From JAVBQL01 sp031549085 (GTDB lineage Bacteria > Spirochaetota > GWE2-31-10 > MWDO01): a DNA stretch of 64,000 bases. The notes beneath the pieces were generated by a model. That model was not told where the DNA came from and ran no database searches. It was given only the letters and a program-made list of their open reading frames with translations. The stretch spans positions 79,187-143,186 of the forward strand of contig JAVBQL010000006.1 of the NCBI GenBank assembly GCA_031549085.1. Reading direction: 5' to 3'. Within the stretch, counting starts at the first letter, position 1. Every line of letters starts with the position of its first letter. Both the position numbers and the translations under genes were made by a program. Positions 60,236 through 64,000 of the stretch are shown piece by piece.

Positions 60236-60517
60236 CTACTCTTTTATAAGCAGTAGAGTTCTTAAGATTGCCTTATTGAGTTTTAAGGTCTTATTAAGCT
60301 CAACTATGTTTTTCTGACTCTCTGTCTCTATTTGAAACAGAAAATAGTGACCTCTTGTTATTTTTTTAATAGGATATGCCAAATCTCTTACTCCCATATC
60401 CTTTTCTTCAATAACATTCATCTTTAAGCCTGAAAATGTGTCAGAAAAATACTTTTTTGAATCAAAAGAATTTTTCTCATCCAAGCTAAGAATAGTCATC
60501 ATCTCATATTTTCTCAT
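60236..60517 (-). CDS. rpsF: 30S ribosomal protein S6
   Basis: S6 forms a heterodimer with S18 on the 30S platform. From the ATG at 60517 the protein has 93 residues, beginning MRKYEMMTILSLDEKN and containing MGVRDLAYPIKKITRGHYFLFQIE, both typical. A longer in-frame start exists 12 codons upstream, but AAAGGAGGAAAAC stands directly before 60517. It heads the minus-strand operon rpsF-ssb-rpsR-rplI-dnaB. The leader upstream has two small hairpins. Confidence 0.95.
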   Translation of the reverse strand: MRKYEMMTILSLDEKNSFDSKKYFSDTFSGLKMNVIEEKDMGVRDLAYPIKKITRGHYFLFQIETESQKNIVELNKTLKLNKAILRTLLLIKE

Positions 60518-60540
60518 GTTTTCCTCCTTTTGGACAAAAT

Positions 60541-60593
60541 GGGCTACATTCATTTGTAGCCAAGAAAGAATAATTTAACGGGATAATCGTTAA
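60541..60593 (-). promoter_or_regulatory. structured leader of rpsF, possible S6-S18 autoregulatory site
   Basis: Read on the minus strand, the leader has a stem TTAACG/CGTTAA whose loop ends with CC before CG (60575-60593), then a hairpin GGCTACA/TGTAGCC at 60542-60561, just upstream of the ribosome-binding site. Leaders that bind the S6-S18 dimer carry a small stem with a conserved CCG. The match is suggestive only. Confidence 0.4.
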
Positions 60594-60983
60594 AAATAAT
60601 TTGGAGTAAGCTTATCATAAGATATGTTTAAAGTCAAATAATTTAGTTTATTTTTAAAAAAAATAGATTTTACTATCTTAAAATTATTTTTCATTAAAAA
60701 ATTTAAAAAATTACGCAATAAAGATTGTAATAATATGTTTTGCTATTTTATTTGGCTTGTTTTGATTAATAGATATTATTTTTTTAATTAATAATTATAA
60801 ATAAAAATATTTTTTATAAATTTTTAAATAAACATACACAATATGTGTTTTGTTATGATATAATCCATATGTCAGATTAATAAACTAAAATAAAAATATA
60901 CTCTATTTACTAAGAAAGAAATTTAAGAAATTCAATATTAGTATTACAATGTATAGTTTTATAAAATTTTTGGAGGATTTTTC
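60594..60983. other. AT-rich divergent intergenic region between rpsF leader and chemoreceptor 3
   Basis: This stretch is extremely AT-rich and must hold the promoters of both the rpsF operon and chemoreceptor 3. On the minus strand a TTGACT near 60636 could be a -35 element, but a good -10 at the correct distance is not clear. I see no ORF, repeat copy or RNA-like structure. Confidence 0.4.
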
Positions 60984-62642
60984 ATGAAAATTGGAGCAAG
61001 ATTAATTGTATCTTTTCTAGTCTGTGCTTTTATAACGACCTTAGTGGGAGTATCAGGGGTGATAGCACTAAGAAACGTATCTTTAAAAGGAGATACTATC
61101 TATCATAGTGGGGTAAAAGCTCTTGAGGATTCTTACATAGTTCTATCTGAGTTTAATAATAATAGGGTACTTATCGCTGATCTATTGAATAATGATACAA
61201 ACACAGACCAAAATAAAGTTATGGAAGAGATAAATAAAATTGTAATTACTATTAATGATGCATTTGCAAGAATAAAAGCAGGGGCAGTTACAGAAGGAGT
61301 AAAAAAAGAGATAGCATTGATAGAAGATACTATTTCGAAGTATAGAGCTTCTAGAGAGCAAATATTTCAAGCAGTGAAAAATGGAGAAGAAGGTAAAGCA
61401 ATAAAAATATCTATTGATAGTTTAAATCCACTTGGAGATCAATATGTTTTTCATCTAAATAAAATAACAGAGCTAAAAATAAAATTTGTAGAGGGATTAT
61501 TTGATGCAAATAAAAAAGATACTGCAACAACTAACACTGTTATAACTATACTAATAATTGTTGGTGTTGTTTTGTCTATACTTCTTGGAGTGATACTATC
61601 AAGAAGTATATCTACCTCTTTGAAAAATGCTGTTGGAGCTTTTAAAATAATTGCAAGTGGAGATTTAACTTTGGAAGTACCAGAAAAAGATCTGGCAAAA
61701 AAAGATGAAATTGGCGAGATGGCAGCGACTTTTGTTGTTATGATAAATGAGTTAACCAACTTTATTGGAAGTGTTCAAAAAGGTGCAAGAGATATATCTC
61801 AGGGCGCAAATCAGGTTTCTTCTGCCTCCCAATCTTTGTCAAGTGGAGCAACAGAGCTTGCTAGCAGTGTTGAGGAGATCTCTTCATCTATTACAGAGAT
61901 GGAGTCTACAATAGAAAGCAGTGCTGACAATGCGTCCAATGGAGATGAGATAGCAACGAAAGCATCTAGTGAGGCAAAAAAAGGTGGTGAGGCAGTAAAT
62001 GAGACTGTTGAATCTATGAAAAAGATTGCTGAAACTATCCAAATAATATCAGATATTGCAAATAATACAAATATGTTGGCTCTTAACGCCGCAATTGAGG
62101 CTGCTCGTGCTGGTGAACATGGTGAAGGGTTTGCTGTTGTTGCAAGTGAGGTTAGAAAGTTGGCTGAGAGGACAATAAATGCTGCTGATGAGATAAAAAA
62201 GATAGCAACAGGTAGTGTTGAAGTTGCAAATAGGGCAGGAGAGCTAATATCAAGGGTTGTTCCAGATATCATTAAAACAAGTAGCATGGTTCAAGAGATA
62301 GCAACTGTTGCAAAAGAGCAGAAAGCTGGAGTTAGACAATTGGCCAGCGCTATAAATCAACAAGAGCAGGTTACACAATTGGTTAGTGCAAACTCTGAAG
62401 AGTTGGCAGCATCAGCTGAGGAGATGGATGCTCAAGCTAAACTGCTTTTAGAATCTGTTGAAAAGTTTAAAATAAAAAATAGTGCACCTCAAATTTTACA
62501 AAATAACAAAAAGCCTGCCAGCAAAAAGCTTATTCCGGAAAACAAATCAAATAGGAGTTTATTAGAAAAAAATACGTTTACACAAAAAAAATATATTCCT
62601 GTTGGAGATAATGTGGATAATGATGGTTTTGTTCAATTGTAA
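60984..62642 (+). CDS. methyl-accepting chemotaxis protein (chemoreceptor 3)
   Basis: The 552-residue receptor has an N-terminal membrane segment (LIVSFLVCAFITTLVGVSG), an extracytoplasmic domain that differs from chemoreceptors 1 and 2, a second membrane segment (TVITILIIVGVVLSILLGVI), HAMP with KIIASGDLTLEVPEKDL, a methyl-accepting helix and the signalling tip NNTNMLALNAAIEAARAGEH. The C-terminal linker is Lys-, Asn- and Ser-rich and the end reads NDGFVQL. GGAGGATTTTTC precedes the ATG. It is 466 bp from the divergent rpsF operon. A terminator hairpin follows. Confidence 0.92.
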   Translation: MKIGARLIVSFLVCAFITTLVGVSGVIALRNVSLKGDTIYHSGVKALEDSYIVLSEFNNNRVLIADLLNNDTNTDQNKVMEEINKIVITINDAFARIKAGAVTEGVKKEIALIEDTISKYRASREQIFQAVKNGEEGKAIKISIDSLNPLGDQYVFHLNKITELKIKFVEGLFDANKKDTATTNTVITILIIVGVVLSILLGVILSRSISTSLKNAVGAFKIIASGDLTLEVPEKDLAKKDEIGEMAATFVVMINELTNFIGSVQKGARDISQGANQVSSASQSLSSGATELASSVEEISSSITEMESTIESSADNASNGDEIATKASSEAKKGGEAVNETVESMKKIAETIQIISDIANNTNMLALNAAIEAARAGEHGEGFAVVASEVRKLAERTINAADEIKKIATGSVEVANRAGELISRVVPDIIKTSSMVQEIATVAKEQKAGVRQLASAINQQEQVTQLVSANSEELAASAEEMDAQAKLLLESVEKFKIKNSAPQILQNNKKPASKKLIPENKSNRSLLEKNTFTQKKYIPVGDNVDNDGFVQL

Positions 62643-62661
62643 TTTTTAGTTTTTATATTTT

Positions 62662-62693
62662 AAAAGCTCGCTATATCAAAATAGTGAGCTTTT
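62662..62693 (+). terminator. Rho-independent terminator after chemoreceptor 3
   Basis: AAAAGCTCGCTAT pairs with ATAGTGAGCTTTT (one G-T pair) around ATCAAA, and TTTATT follows. It begins 20 bp after the stop codon. Confidence 0.85.
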
Positions 62694-63040
62694 TTATTAA
62701 AATATTTTTTTTTATTTTTTTTTAATAAAATAGTAGAAAATATAAATTTTTATGATATTATAGTCTTAGTCTAATTAATGATTTAGAAAATATTTTTTAA
62801 GAATTCATTATTTTATGATAATTAGAGGTAATCTCTTCACATTTATGATTATATCTAGTTATCATCTCTATTTTTATAGAGGGTATTTATGGAAAAATTT
62901 ATATTGGCCGCACATAATTATATATATCATACGGAAATAGTAAATACTTCTTGATTATTTTGTTTAATAAAGAAATACAGTTTTAACTAAAATATTTTAA
63001 ATAAATTATGATTTTAATATTACTTTTGGAGAGATTATTT
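62694..63040. other. AT-rich gap before chemoreceptor 4
   Basis: The region between the terminator and the last chemoreceptor is AT-rich. ATGGAAAAATTTATATTGGC at about 62889-62908 opens only a short frame and has no support as a gene. No repeat or promoter is confidently seen. Confidence 0.35.
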
Positions 63041-64000
63041 ATGAAAATTGGAACTAAATTAATTATATGTTTTTTAGTATGTTCTTTGATAACTATTATG
63101 GTTGGTACTTCTGGTATGGTGGCTTTGAGAAATGTGTCATCAAAAGGGGATTCTATTTATGATAATGGAGTAAAGCCTCTTGAAGATTGCTATCATGTTC
63201 TTGCAAGGTTTAATGATAATAGAGCACTTATTGCAGATCTATTAAATAGGGATACTCAAACAGATCAAAATAAATTTTATGAGGAGATAAAAAAGAATGT
63301 CAAAGTTCTAGATGAAGCAATGACAAGAATAAAAGCTAATGCCACTACAGAAGAGGAGAAAAATGTAATTGCAAAACTTGAAAATACTATTGCTGACTAT
63401 AAAATTTATAGAGAGCAAGTATTTCAAGCAATGAGAGATGGAGAAGAAGATAAGGCAATAAAAATATCTGTTGAGAGTTTAAATCCAATTGGAGTTAAAT
63501 ATATTGAATACCTAAATGAGACAACAGAGCTTAACATAATATTTGTAGAGAAGTTGTTTGAACAAAACAAAAAAGATATTGTGGCAGTTAATCTTATTAT
63601 AATTGCATTACTAGTTGTTGGAGTTATTTTATCAATTATACTTGGTATAATATTATCAAAAAATATAGCGACTTCATTAAAGAATGTTGTGAAATGCTGT
63701 AATATAATAGCTAATGGAGATCTAACACTTGATATTCCACCTGAAGATTTAAAGAGAAAAGATGAAATTGGTGATATGGCAGATAGTTTTCTTATTATGA
63801 TAGATGAATTAACCAGCTTTATTGAAAGTGTCCAAAAAGGTGCAAGAGATATATCTCAGGGAGCACATCAAGTTTCATCTGCCTCCCAATCTTTGTCAAG
63901 TGGAGCAACAGAGCTTGCTAGCAGTGTTGAGGAGATCTCTTCATCTATTACAGAGATGGAGTCTACAATAGAAAGCAGTGCTGACAATGCGTCCAATGGA
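63041..64000 (+). CDS. methyl-accepting chemotaxis protein (chemoreceptor 4), 3' end cut by window
   Basis: From the ATG at 63041, preceded by GGAGAGATTATTT, 320 codons read open to the window end. The start MKIGTKLIICFLVCSL, the sensor (RNVSSKGDSIYDNGVKPLED), the second membrane segment and HAMP are complete; the signalling hairpin tip lies beyond the edge. Its sensor is closest to chemoreceptor 3, whereas its HAMP (CCNIIANGDLTLDIPPEDLK) is almost that of chemoreceptor 1. The last 123 bases are identical to bases 61821-61943 of chemoreceptor 3, so recent recombination or gene conversion is likely. Confidence 0.9.
   Translation, partial: MKIGTKLIICFLVCSLITIMVGTSGMVALRNVSSKGDSIYDNGVKPLEDCYHVLARFNDNRALIADLLNRDTQTDQNKFYEEIKKNVKVLDEAMTRIKANATTEEEKNVIAKLENTIADYKIYREQVFQAMRDGEEDKAIKISVESLNPIGVKYIEYLNETTELNIIFVEKLFEQNKKDIVAVNLIIIALLVVGVILSIILGIILSKNIATSLKNVVKCCNIIANGDLTLDIPPEDLKRKDEIGDMADSFLIMIDELTSFIESVQKGARDISQGAHQVSSASQSLSSGATELASSVEEISSSITEMESTIESSADNASNG

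Noticed and set aside
62889..62950. ATG-started short frame before chemoreceptor 4
   Set aside because: It ends after a few codons and has no support as a gene or leader peptide.
1..64000. tRNA or rRNA genes
   Set aside because: I scanned all gaps longer than 75 bases for cloverleaf landmarks (GGTTCGAATCC-like T arms) and saw none; a tRNAscan run would be decisive.
1..64000. Defence island, prophage or retron
   Set aside because: No nuclease, methylase-restriction pair, toxin-antitoxin pair, reverse transcriptase, integrase or structural phage gene was found; the only lone methyltransferase (1160) is of the small-molecule type.

Overview
The window is AT-rich bacterial chromosome, densely packed with ordinary housekeeping genes. 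Arginine is mostly AGA, and TTG or GTG starts are frequent. The blocks rpsB-tsf-pyrH-frr-uppS-cdsA-dxr and rpsF-ssb-rpsR-rplI-dnaB, a CheX-type CheY phosphatase, several signal-peptide or lipoprotein genes, SPOR-domain proteins and a cluster of large chemoreceptors together suggest a spirochaete or close relative. This is inference from gene order and gene content, because no rRNA or other decisive marker lies in the window. I found no tRNA, CRISPR array, transposase, phage gene or recognisable defence system.

Layout. 1-9.9 kb: a truncated DEAD-box helicase on the minus strand, a methyltransferase, pyrD-pyrK (pyrimidine synthesis), an O-antigen ligase/polymerase-like membrane protein with a lipoprotein, an alpha/alpha-toroid-like protein, cheX and two exported proteins. 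9.9-14.6 kb: an orphan NuoB/HycG-like iron-sulfur protein followed by gcvT-gcvPA-gcvPB of the glycine cleavage system, with gcvH absent. 14.6-15.5 kb: a gene-free stretch in which two copies of a long palindromic repeat flank a promoter-driven structured RNA of unknown family. 15.5-23.1 kb (minus): mutS, a TPR/SPOR protein, an exported unknown, a DUF362 ferredoxin protein and an exported GH13 glycosidase. 23.5-35.9 kb: NlpC/P60 hydrolase, a second DUF362 protein, ispD and ispF (MEP isoprenoid pathway), a WG-repeat protein, a LamG/FnIII-like exported protein, a HAD phosphatase, the operon yicC-remA-gmk-rpoZ-miaA, and a GH13 lipoprotein. 36-44.7 kb: B12-binding radical SAM protein, a receiver-like/HATPase/cNMP-binding regulator, tRNA nucleotidyltransferase, hisS, an unknown gene and murB. 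44.8-48.4 kb: two tandem chemoreceptors. 48.4-55.4 kb: maf, then the rpsB-to-dxr operon. 55.5-60.5 kb (minus): sppA, dnaB, rplI, rpsR, ssb, rpsF. 61-64 kb: two further chemoreceptors, the last cut by the window end.

How the genes connect. ispD, ispF and dxr supply isoprenoid precursors that UppS turns into the undecaprenyl carrier, which MurB-dependent peptidoglycan synthesis and the O-antigen-type polymer machinery also need. CdsA supplies CDP-diacylglycerol. CheX and four chemoreceptors belong to one chemotaxis system.

The most interesting material is not a new protein system. It is (i) the structured RNA between gcvPB and mutS, (ii) two families of intergenic palindromic elements, one with variable arms but a conserved centre and a G-rich box, and (iii) the mosaic chemoreceptor cluster with a conserved C-terminal GFVQL tail. 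All motif positions were read by eye, and no database search or folding program was run.
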